A stretch of DNA of 64,000 nucleotides from Ridgeia piscesae (Eukaryota; Annelida; Polychaeta; Sabellida; Siboglinidae): assembly GCA_025642075.2 (NCBI GenBank), contig JAODUO010000065.1, positions 669,001 to 733,000 on the forward strand, given 5' to 3'. Below the pieces are notes generated by a model. That model searched no databases and was not told the origin of the DNA. It was given only the letters and a program-made list of their open reading frames with translations. Within the stretch, counting starts at the first letter, position 1, and each line of letters begins with the position of its first letter. This document shows, piece after piece, positions 13,501 to 24,226 of the stretch. A program made the position numbers and the translations under genes.

Positions 13501-15166
13501 CTTAACCTTGCTGTTAATATAATAACCTACATCAACTGTCACCTCGAGTACCCTGTAAAATAACCTTGGCGATGATAACAGTTGTGCTGTAACAAGCACG
13601 CTGTTTCTGCAACATAAACAGCCCAGGAGACATCACAACCAGTCCCCCCCCCCAAAGTTTTTACCATCGGTTACCGTCTTCTGCCAGCTCTCTCAACATC
13701 AACATATTGATGTAATTATATGGTCTGACTCCATCACACCGAAATGTCTTCAGTTGTCATGCATGGACTTTGTCCCTAGGGAGATACCACGGCGCCATGG
13801 TAACCAATCGGGAGGAGTGGGAGCGGGCGGCTGTGGATGCAGGAAGGTCGTCTGGCGATCTCATCCACCCCCTCGTCTACTGTCCAGAGCTGCACTTCAG
13901 CGAGTTTGCCAGCGCCGTGGCGGACATGAAGAACTCCAGCGCTGTACGTTTTTACTCATTCAAACTAACCACAATAATAATAATGTACATACTACAGTGT
14001 ATGTGGCAAAGTATTGCTTTACATTTCACAGATCATTATCGTTTGCTGAAATTATTTTTAAAATTACAAAATAATAGATAAACAGGTTATAATTTGCAAC
14101 TAATCTTGAATACAGGTCGATGATGTTAGATTGTTTACACAGTTCATCGCATGGATGAACAAGCAATTTTGTCAAGGTATGCAACAGGGTAGCATTGGAG
14201 GTTTATTTTTTAAATAATCAATACATGCCATAGTTCTGAACATTGTCAACTCATTTCAAAATAACTACTGGTGTCGCTGTGCAAAAATGGTTTCTCCTCA
14301 CCATTCACCCAGTAGACAAAATTATCGTCAGTATTTAGTTACAGAAGGATTTACTGTGGTTAGAAAACTTGAGTCTGTAGTGTGTAATGTGTTGTTGTAG
14401 CACTATCATCCAGTGTGTGTTCTGGTTGTAGGATTGCAGTAACACAGAGGTGTCTTGCGCCGGTCTGTAGTGTGTAATGTGTGTTGCTGTAGCACTATCA
14501 TCCAGTGTGTGTTCTGGTTGTAGGATTGCAGTAACACAGAGGTGTCTTGCGCCGGTCTGTAGTGTGTAATGTGTGTTGCTGTAGCACTATCATCCAGTGT
14601 GTGTTCTGGTTGCAGGATCGCAGTAACACGGAGGTGTCTTGCGCCGGTCTGTTTGTTGGCTCTCACATTGGCTTCGACTTTCCTGGTGTTTGGATCCATG
14701 TTGACATTGCTTATCCTGTCTTCTCGGTGAGTGGAGTTATTTACGTTGACTTTTCCCAGCTGATTATATGCCTTTTAAAACTGGTAGTGTGGCATTTATC
14801 TGTAGTAAACAAAATTGATGCATTCGTGCAGCAATGTATTTGTAGATATTAAATCGTAAGGCGTGAAATAAACTAGCTATCTATAAGCTAACTATCACAA
14901 ACAATCCAGAAAATGTGCAGGTAAAGTGACCAAATGAGAAAAAATAATATGCGAGACACGACCTCAATTTAACCAACAGGTTTTTTAAATGTCATCACAA
15001 TTTGCAGGGTGAACGGGCCACTGGCTATGGGGTGGGACTGCTACTTGCCCTCTTTGGCGACTCGTCCAATGCTGAACTGCTGCAGTCTATCGCGCCTCAC
15101 TGCATCATGGTTAATGGGCTGCCGTATGACGAAGAGAGCATCACTAAGAAGATACGACTATCATGA
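7181..15166 (+). CDS. NPEPL1: Probable aminopeptidase NPEPL1 (M17 leucyl aminopeptidase family)
   Basis: Twelve coding exons: 7181-7330, 7832-8014, 8573-8827, 9416-9497, 10125-10267, 10731-10808, 11100-11200, 11520-11574, 13106-13187, 13780-13943, 14616-14726 and 15008-15166. All junctions are GT-AG and keep frame, giving 520 residues (vertebrate NPEPL1 is about the same length). The start MSRVDLVF lines up with the family N-terminus, and the exon-1 end LQPRVSKE matches it. The C-terminal catalytic domain carries every residue expected for a two-metal M17 peptidase: K257 and D262 in GKGVVYDTGG, catalytic K269 in LSIKGK, D280 in MKRDCGG, and D339, E341 and catalytic R343 in the signature NTDAEGRL. 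The expected role is cytosolic removal of N-terminal amino acids from peptides. An untranslated part probably precedes ATG after an acceptor near 7115. Exon 11 is preceded by two extra copies of its own acceptor. It is convergent with COTL1. Confidence 0.96.
8147..8210. repeat. Perfect 29-bp hairpin with 6-nt loop (NPEPL1 intron 2)
   Basis: Arms 8147-8175 and 8182-8210 are exact reverse complements (starting GGGTATAAGTTATGCTAATT), separated by GTCATA. A second, looser inverted pair (ACTAATTATG / CATAATTAGT) follows at about 8228-8268. This is a fold-back MITE-type structure; there is no evidence that it is a microRNA. Confidence 0.85.
9696..9730. repeat. (TA)n microsatellite in NPEPL1 intron 4
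   Basis: Short alternating TA run in an A/T-rich intron. Confidence 0.9.
10450..10532. repeat. (TA)n/ATAC palindromic microsatellite in NPEPL1 intron 5
   Basis: Blocks of TATA alternate with GTATATAT and ATATATAC, so the tract is self-complementary. Confidence 0.9.
12160..12440 (+). mobile_element. Fragment of a LINE C-terminus in NPEPL1 intron 8 (first of two)
   Basis: The plus strand encodes ELAAAQTRVDRSMFNRTY QDRKTNT, then after stops and frameshifts RWRDELDEYW. This is the end of a widespread invertebrate non-LTR ORF (ELAxAQxxxERxM...YxDRKTN ... RWRDEL..YW). Stops and small indels mark it as inactive. It lies head-to-tail with a second, different LINE end. Confidence 0.65.
12490..13060 (+). 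mobile_element. LINE 3' end with C-terminal C2H2 finger in NPEPL1 intron 8 (second)
   Basis: A nearly continuous plus-strand frame reads LKASQLRWTGHIIRMNDSRL, then GGQRLRYKDVVKRHLK, then a C2H2 finger CVNCGRGFKS..HQRAKH near 12850-12915. This is the typical tail of RTE/jockey-like invertebrate elements: a W-(A/T)-GH block, an R-Y/F-KD block and a terminal zinc finger. Only the 3' end is present; the reverse-transcriptase core is missing, as in a 5'-truncated insertion. Confidence 0.75.
14371..14650 (+). repeat. Triplicated 92-bp unit holding a splice acceptor and exon start (NPEPL1 exon 11)
   Basis: Three tandem units with a period of exactly 92 bp (GCCGGTCTGT at 14459, 14551 and 14643). Each contains the intron end (GTGTTCTGGTTGTAG or ...TTGCAG) followed by the first ~36 nt of exon 11. 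The first two copies encode D C S N T E V S C A G L and then TAG; only the third has TTGCAG, D R S N T and reads on into the rest of the exon. The third acceptor at 14615/14616 must therefore be the productive one. Confidence 0.9.
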
Positions 15167-15332
15167 ACGCGGTAGAGCTAGCATCAATGTTGGAGCACAA
15201 AAGAGATTATGATGTTGTCTCCCTCTTTCTGTCACTCCTAGCATGTGTCACTTGGCACCATCGAAGTAAATCTTTCTGTCATGATCGTGAATGTTGTAAT
15301 AGTTCCTCATACGTATTTAACATATTTAAGGT

Positions 15333-15812
15333 CATGTGACAGAATCGAATGGCTGACTTTCTTTCATGTGACAGAATCGAATGGCTGACTTTCTTTCATG
15401 TGACAGAATCGAATGGCTGACTTTCTTTCATGTGACAGAAAATCGAATGGCTAAACTTTTCTTTCATGTGACAAAAATCGAATGGCTGACTTTCTTTCAT
15501 GTGACAGAATCGAATGGCGACAGAATCGAATGGCTGACTTTCTTTCATGTGACAGAATCGAATGGCTGACTTTCTTTCATGTGACAGAATCGAATGGCTG
15601 ACTTTCTTTCATGTGACAGAATCGAATGGCTGACTTTCTTTCATGGGGTTCTCCCAAAGAATCGAATGGCTGACTTTCTTTCATGTGACAGAATCGAATG
15701 GCTGACTTCTTTCATGTGACAGATCGAATGGCTGACTTTCTTTCATGTGACAGAATCGAATGGCTGACTTTCTTTCATGTGACAGAATCGAATGGCTGAC
15801 TTCTTTCATGTG
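15333..15812 (+). repeat. 32-bp minisatellite after the NPEPL1 stop codon
   Basis: About 14 tandem copies of a unit beginning CATGTGACAGAATCGAATGG and ending CTGACTTTCTTT. Some units lack one base or carry partial duplications, and one is interrupted near 15641. It starts 167 bp after the stop codon and so is probably in the NPEPL1 3' UTR. Reading frames through it are repeat artefacts. Confidence 0.95.
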
Positions 15813-15819
15813 TTCTCAA

Positions 15820-17420
15820 GCCATAAATAATTTGTACGTATCAATTTTGGGCTTCTATATGACAGAGAATACCAGGTCAAGTCGTTGTGTATTTTACAGC
15901 ACAATTTATACTCATGATTTCTCTGAGGTGCATCAGACTGAAATTACAGGAAATGGCTTTAAATACTTTACAGGTTATTTTCTATATGACGTTTCATATG
16001 TGACATGACAAAAGTGTTTTCTCTGCCAACAAAGAAGCAGTTAAAAAAATTATTAAAAAAAGAATGCCAAGCTTCTTAAGAAGCAGATAGCATTTCAGAA
16101 AGCAAGCACACATACACACACCAAACAATGCTGGCTGTATTGTTCAGTTTCCTTTTCTAGATAACATTATGGGTGATGTACACGTAATGCAGATTTTTAT
16201 GGCCTCTATAATTTATCTCATAGTAACGTTAGGCCCATAGTTACCGTACAGGAATTGTGTGCATATATCTGAGACGAGTTTTGTGAAATATGAACATGAA
16301 CGTTATCATGACGTGATTTTAGCAAATGTTGTCTAGTGCGTGTCTGTGTTGTGAAATACCTTGGAATAATAATGTTTAAGAAACTGTGAAGCCTCTGCTC
16401 ATCAATGAAAAGTTCTTCTTTGGCATTGTTTACATTACGTTGTGTAAATCGATACTTGTTTATTTTTGCAGTGTACTTTTATCTACAACTGTACATGGCA
16501 GATTTAACGGTTGTTGGTGTAAATAGAATGTGCAATGTGTCTATTAAAGAGTGCAATTATATATAGAGAGATAGCTATATCTTACAATTGGCCTGGTATA
16601 CACTTACAATCATGCCTTTTTTCAGAATATATAGATTTACTAGCTCAACAATATTGTTGGAAAATGTTATGTCATTGTTGTAAAATGTCATTAAAGTTTA
16701 AATTAATTAAAGACCGAAATGCAGGTTTTAGTGTTGGTTTTTGACAACGTAAAAATTCTGAAAATGGATTACATATGTTTACCAATAATAGAGATCATTC
16801 GTTAGCCTTCCTTTGTCGAATAAAATCACAAGATGGCGCTACCGACAACATGACGTCATTCAATATAGGTCCGCAGTGACTATAAAATGTAAATAGTTAT
16901 GGCAATACAAATAATCAAAAGACATAATGGCTGAAATAATTAATATATATATATATTAATATAAATAATTAATTAAATGACGTGTATCCCGTCGATTACA
17001 GTTAATACACACAACGTCACAAGAGAAACAACAACACCTGGCAACAATAAAACTCGTTTACCTCATTGTTACGTAACAAATGTTAACATTATTTGTGCAT
17101 TGCCAGGCAAGACACAGTAATCTTCTGGCATGGAACGTGGGTACAACAGATGATATATACAGAGCTTGAATAAACGCAGAAGCAGTGGAAAATATATTAT
17201 TGAAGCGTCTCCTCGGGTTTTACGGTGGCGCAACCTGACGGCATTCGACGATATGGTAAGATTTGTGAGCTTCGTTCTTCATCGACTGTCTGTGTGCAGC
17301 TGCGTAAATGTCTTTTGTGTGTTTATCATTTACGTAATCTTGGTTCTTTCACTAGATAATATTGTACAAGAAGCAGCCTTTGGTGTGCGTGCGCAGCTAA
17401 ATTGCCTACGTGTGTGAATT
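15820..17420. other. Convergent intergenic region, NPEPL1 and COTL1 3' ends
   Basis: No coding exon is seen. It should contain the 3' UTRs and polyadenylation sites of both genes; AATAAA-like and ATTAAA hexamers occur (for example near 15826, 16690 and 16820), but the true ends cannot be chosen. A perfect CRE palindrome TGACGTCA lies at 16851-16858, beside AAGATGGCGC, and a palindromic (TA)n at about 16940-16970. Confidence 0.5.
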
Positions 17421-17425
17421 TACAG

Positions 17426-20400
17426 TCAGTCACGATTGCCTGTGCCGTAGTTGGCGCCACCGGCTTTCCGCAGCTCTTGGAGGACGTAATCGTATTCCAG
17501 CTCGTCCAAGTCGCTTGTTTGGATTTCTACAGCGAAGTTCTGAAAGAAAAAGGAACAAAACAGTTAAATGTATTATGTTATTCACCACGTTCCGACACCT
17601 GAAATACCATAAAAAATTACTATTACATATTATGTATATTAAGTTTGAGGGCAGTCACACAGTAGGGGGCTAGGGCTAGGCGTGCGGAGATCGCATCTCT
17701 GACGCCTAGACTAAGCTAAGCCTAAGGTTCCATCCTCGCGAGCCAGGGCTGTTTGCCATTCAAAATAGCTCTGGCAGATCCCCTACGAGAAGTGCTTGAT
17801 TTAACCGAGTTGAATAAGTTTATTAACTTCGCTAATCGTGTGTGCTTCTCCCGTGAGAACATGGCAAATACCCGCCCCATTTTGAAGACTGACAAATAAC
17901 CCACGCACGAGAAGCTGACCGGTTGTGTGTATTCGAATATTTGATTCTATATCCCAAACATTGCATGTAACAAAAGCATCGCGTGGCTGAAATCACGTAA
18001 AATATGGTTCCTTGGTCCAATGGCGTCTGACTACCAACATCTGACTACACACCAACTAGCAACACTGACCAATTAAAACCACAAACGTACGAAAAATGCT
18101 ATGCTTTAAATATGTACCCGTCTGATGTAAATATTGGACGGAATTAGGTGAATCACCCTCAAGAGGGCGTTGCTGTTGCATTGCTTTCCAGAGAACTATC
18201 GGATTAATAAACAGTTAATAAATGTTGGGGTATATCAGCTATTATAATACAACTGTTCCCTCTGGGCTACCTAAAGCCTTGGGCCAATGGCTATGTCCTA
18301 AGCTTATTCTTGGCTCGTACTTTACTTTGAACATTAGTCATATGGGGCCAAGCAAAGATCAGATCACTACGACTACGTCATTAGGTTGTGTGAATCTTTT
18401 GTCAAAGTTACCGATGATTTGTCTTGCTGAGAGTGAAACAGTTATCGATAAGATTCATTGTCGGCGTGTACACAAATAAACTACGTACGTTGCCGCTCAC
18501 AAAAGGCTGTTCAGGCTTTGCGATAAGGTTTTGTAAGGTCCACTGCACAGAATAAATGGCACGTGTGTTGAGGACGTGTTTTATCTGTGCTACATCTAGC
18601 GTTTGTTGAACAGGACAATGGGTTGCAGTATACCGTTGGACGCATCGTTACATCAGGGCTAAATCTGAACTGGTGAGAGCTACCGCATACGAGAAAACCA
18701 AATGGACACGTGACATGCGCATTTACCTAGACATTGACACATGTTTGAGTCCATATTTAAAAATTGTTCATGGTAGCACAGTTCGCTTAGATTTCTACGA
18801 AATTACAACTCTGGAATGACGGAAACTTTGTGTATTCCGAAATATAATTTAGAAAAACTACGCGTGCCGGAAGAAGCACATAAACAAATAAAAGTGCAAA
18901 TAAATGCAAGCGTTTCACGTACACAACTATTCCTCAAAACCTCTGTTGCACGCGTACCCCATGGGGGCAGTTAAGGGGGACAATTATTAAATTGATGGGC
19001 CTGGGCTTTTTGACCCCCCCCCCCCGAAGGCTTAAACCCCCCACCCCCTTTCATCTTCCCCCCCACCGGGCCCCTCGTTTTTTCCATTTCCGTTCCCGGT
19101 TTCCACTAGGGCCTTGGGTTTCCAAAATTATGGCCCCCGGACCCCGATGGACCACCCCTTCCACCCCTTTCCCCTTCACTCCCCCCCCCTGTATCAGCGA
19201 CTTCACCTGCGCCTTGTCTTTTTCCCCTTCATCTTTTCCCCGCCCTTCCCCCCCTTTCCCTTTTTTGGCCCCCGGCCTCACGTTCCCGCCCATCCACGTG
19301 ACGAGAACAAACTTGACCCGCTTGCTCATCTCGTCCCCTGTCGTCATTCGCACGAAGCCGAACGCTCTCTCGTCGTCTGCAGACAGCCACAAGCCGTTAA
19401 CGTCACATGACAACAACTGGGAATGAGTGTATGAGGGACCACGTCACCGTGACATCACCCTCGCAAGCCAGGGACGTGTGACATGCAAACTACCCCTGGG
19501 AAATCCCCTACGAGACGTGCTTGATTTAGTCGAGTTGAACTAGTTTATTGACTTTGCCAGTCCTAACGCCTCACCCGTGAGAACAGCGCTAATATCCGCC
19601 CCAATTTTAAGACGGGTACACCATTTGTGGGTATTCCAGCTCCCTCCCTCCCCAGTCGCATGAGCATCTGAGTGGTTCTGTGTATTGGAATGTTTGTTTC
19701 CACTTCCTAAACATTGCTTGTAACACGAGCAGCATGTGGCTGGCTTGACCCCAGGCTGACCACACTCTTTGTGGACGTTTTCACCGGCTGACCATGTTAA
19801 AACAGGTGTTTTTGAAAGAAATGTGCCGTGTGTAGAGCAGAGCTGGTACTGACATAATCAGCCACAGCGACCCCTGGCGGGGCGAGCATGCGTGGCATAT
19901 TTGGTGCGACACCGGATCATGGCAACTTTAAAACGCGGCAATGTGATTCCAAAAAATCCCAAAAATTTGGGGGGTTTTTGGTCTTCCTTTCTGTGTTTCT
20001 AAATACGCCGTTGACCTTATCTATCCAACTTTACCAAATGGAGATCTTCCCCTTTTTTAATTCAAGATTTGTAACACGAGTGTTGAATAGTGCCGAGTAG
20101 GGCCTACTGGCTCACGCCTATAGACTATAGGCGATCAGATGTTAATCGTACGTGTCAACAAGCCAGGCAATAAGATTTGCGTACACCATAATTAATTGTA
20201 AATATTATAATGTAGTTGGTCCTGTTGAATTCTCGGTAAGCCGAAGTCTTGCTGGTTACTTGTTATCTGTTGTGCTTTATTTATGGTGGTAAATATTAAT
20301 GTTTGTACTTGGCCAGATCATTGTGTACGCGTTATACAACTGACTTCGTCGTATAGTGAATTGTAAACAACGTCATCAGTTATAACAAAGACTACTTGTT

Positions 20401-20695
20401 TGTTAATAATTTCATTACAAATACATTTATATTTATTTAGTTATAAGAGAGAACAAAAGCGGGAGGAATTGAGCGAGGGAGGGAGGGCAAGAGGGATAGG
20501 AATACGAACAGGCAGCGGGGTGAACGCAGCGGGTGGAAAGGAGGGGGACGGACGGACGGACGGACGGAGATGGAGAAATAGAGAGAGCGAGAAATAGAGA
20601 GAGGGAGATAGAGAGAGAGAGAGAGAGAGAGAGGAGAGGGAGAGAGAGAGGGGGAGGGAGGGAGTGAGAGGCAGATACAGAGAGACAGAGAGACG

Positions 20696-20729
<34 letters not shown>

Positions 20730-21883
20730 GAGACAGAGAGAGACAGAGAGGGAAAATGTGATTTGTGCGGTAACAAAATCTTGGCGTCTCACCTGAGAAT
20801 AAGACCTTGAAATCGTCGTAATCGGAACCAGACGACTCATGGTTGATTCTATTTTCGTCGTCGTACTTGAACACGGCCCTGCAACACGTGACACGGCATT
20901 CCCTGGCTACAGACGGTACAATGAAACGACTCCAAGACGAAAGGAGACCCGGAATATAATCTCAACTTCACATTCAATTTAGGCCAATTTGATTCCTGTT
21001 TTTAAATGATACCGTTTACACATGGACTTGTTAACGATCGTAAATGGGACGTACACTATTCGGGTATATGATTTAGTTGTGCAAACTCAGCGCATTTGCA
21101 TTCGTCCTAAACTAGTCTAGAAATATCGAGTTCAACGCATCAGTTTTGACAGCATTGTGCACACACCTTTTTTGTATACGAAAGCTTACACACTACGACT
21201 GTTCGGAATTCCTAAAGCTTTGCACCTGCAACCAATGTCTATGCATTCTTGAAAGAGCGTAGCCTTGCGGACTTGTCTTTTGATAGTTCACCCAGCAGAC
21301 ACGCTCTTCGCTCCTGTCACGGTTCACAGTACGGGGGCTTTTGAGGACGGTCGTCAAAGTCGTTTTAACAAAGACCGGCGCATCGTCACCGTCAACGGAA
21401 ATCTGATACGGAGCTCGCATGACAATAGAGCAAAAGGGGGTACGGCTGACACAATACACAGGCGCTTACTTGTTCTGTGTCGAATAAACGACCCTGTTGC
21501 AGTAAAAAAAATCGACTGGATACCAATAAGCAGGGAGGGATTGGCTCGTCGACGGAAAAGTGAAGCAATCACACTCTGCTCATATATAATGTTAACGTAC
21601 ACTGCATGCGAGCTGTGCTTTTTCATAAGCAAGTCACTGTGCCCATCATTGCCTTGTCATTCTGGTTGGTCTGGAGCACGATTCAGTGCGTTCTGTAGTT
21701 GGTGGGCATCGACACATGTCAACGCGTGATGATAAAAACAGTCTAGACAGAGAGGAGTAGACTACAGAGTAGACTATAGACAGCGGGTTCAGTGACTCCT
21801 GCTCCGGCATAGAAATGGGCATGACTCACAAGTCGGGGACGATGCGGCATGGTGTGCAGTGTGCACGCATTTTCGGCCCGCTA

Positions 21884-21961
<78 letters not shown>

Positions 21962-23157
21962 TGTGTGTCGTGCGTGTGTGTGTTGTGTGTGTTTGTGTGT
22001 GTTTGTGTGTGTTTGTGTGTGTTTGTGTGTGTATGCATATGCGCGCGCGTATGTCTGTGTCGTTATGTTCGTGCATATATGCATGTGTACGTGTTTGTGA
22101 TTGCGTTTTTGTATTCTGTTCCTATCCGTCCGTCCGTCCGTCCGTCTGTTACCATGCCCGCCTTCCTATTTAAATTCGTCCACGTCTTAAAATTCACTCT
22201 TCACTTATCGTGACGTCTCCCGCCTACACTGCTTCACTCCATTACCTCACGTATTTAACTACCCCATCTTAATGTAACATATCTCCGTATAAAACTCAAC
22301 ACAGTCGACAATTAACGTAAACAGTCCTTCGCTCTTTTTGGATAACAAGTTCGCTGAACAGCATGCATTCGGTAACGTCACAGAAAACGACTCATTGGCT
22401 TGTTTAAGACAAAGATGTGCCCTCGTAATTAGTGACACTCCACTGAGGCCACTACAAGCGCCGCCCCGTTAGTGACGTTTGACAAACGACACCCTATAAG
22501 GCAACGTTCCGCTACCGGCACTGTCGGAGACATCCTGTTTCATTGCTCACTGGTGCCAAAGGTTTCGTCAGTTGTTTTTCTGCTCCGGGCCATTTCATGG
22601 TAATATTATTGTCTTTGTATCCGGTTTAACACCACCTCTTTTACAGTAGCCCTATAGTTGAAATATCCCCACGACCCGGTTTTACGTCAACAGTTTAGCA
22701 TAGAGATGACTTGCAGACGAGTGTATGCAACTATCTAACACACTTTACGGTCGTGTTAAGGCCTATCAAACAAGGGTCAACTGCGGCGAATAACACATTT
22801 CATGGCAATGACCGACCTAGAATCGAAGTGGCCAAGAAGTTGATGCAAAGATCGACACATCCGCGGGGACATGTTCACTATCCTCGCTTTTAGCGGCACA
22901 TTATTCATTTGCAGTATCCGAAGCCAAACAAATATAGCACAGACGTGGACATAAACTCTGCAGACAGTCACTAACTCGGAACATGAAGAGAGCAAGCAAC
23001 TGTATTAAAAATCACTGTTCACGCAGAAACCGTTATTAAATTTACATGAATGTGCAAAAGGCGCCATCGTAATGTGCTTATAGTTGTATAACCACGTGCA
23101 CGCACACACGCCCGTACGCTCACACGCACTCTCACACGCACTCTCACATGCACACGC

Positions 23158-23255
<98 letters not shown>

Positions 23256-24158
23256 CACACACACACACACACACACACAAACACGGGTAACAATTGCATA
23301 GAACAACCTCAAAGTCAAACAAGGAACATGTATGAAATATGTTGTTACTCCGATTCGCGACTACCCGTGGTGGCACATATTGCAGCGAAGAAATTAACAG
23401 TCAAGTTGACCAAGTTCCAACTATTAGGCCTATGTAGAAACTAGAAATCAGCACATGCAGAGATTCGTGGAAATGTCATGATAACGCAGACGTTTTTGTT
23501 TTGACGATATGCATATATGGATAGCATCGAGATATAACGACGACGATAAGGCGACGATTGTACAAAGTGCAAACGTTATCTTCCTTAACCATGGCAGTCT
23601 CTCACAGTCGGCCGATTGAAAGCAACATCCGGGTGCATGAACCCTATGGATCAAACCACAACGTGTCACGGCCCGGGTCAATCGGTCACTGTGCCTAGAG
23701 GAGGTGTATACTGCTGTTTGGAACCTATCCCAAATATCGTCACTTCCCGCACTAGGATAAACACTTCGGTGTCTTCTGGCCTAGGCCCCTATATCTTACT
23801 CGGCTAACACACTGCTCCATGGCCTTCTACTTATAAAACTCTTATAAAAACATCAGCACAACATCGATCAAGACTACAGTTCTATTGTACCAAAATCCTT
23901 GCCATCCCGAGTCACGCATCTGTATCAAAGGATTTGGATATCGTAAAATCGGTATACAATATATGGCTTAGAGTATAACATATATGGAGTGAAAGAGGAT
24001 GGAACATATTTGAATATGTATTCAGCAGTTGGCAAAATGTTAAGATTTTCGACTGATTGCTGCACCACATTATATATAGACCTGTCTGGATAGATCTACA
24101 GGGCATGTACTCACGCGCCAGGGGTCGCGGCGGCTGATGACGTCAGTAGTGTAGGACA

Positions 24159-24226
<68 letters not shown>

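Noticed and set aside
20433..20894. Ser/Leu-rich 110-153 codon frames on the minus strand
   Set aside because: Complement of the polypurine tract; the only real coding part is COTL1 exon 2 at 20793-20878 in its own frame.
22125..22147. Possible CRISPR-like or ordered repeat array among the tandem repeats
   Set aside because: All arrays in the window are simple tandem repeats without unique spacers, in an intron-bearing animal genome.
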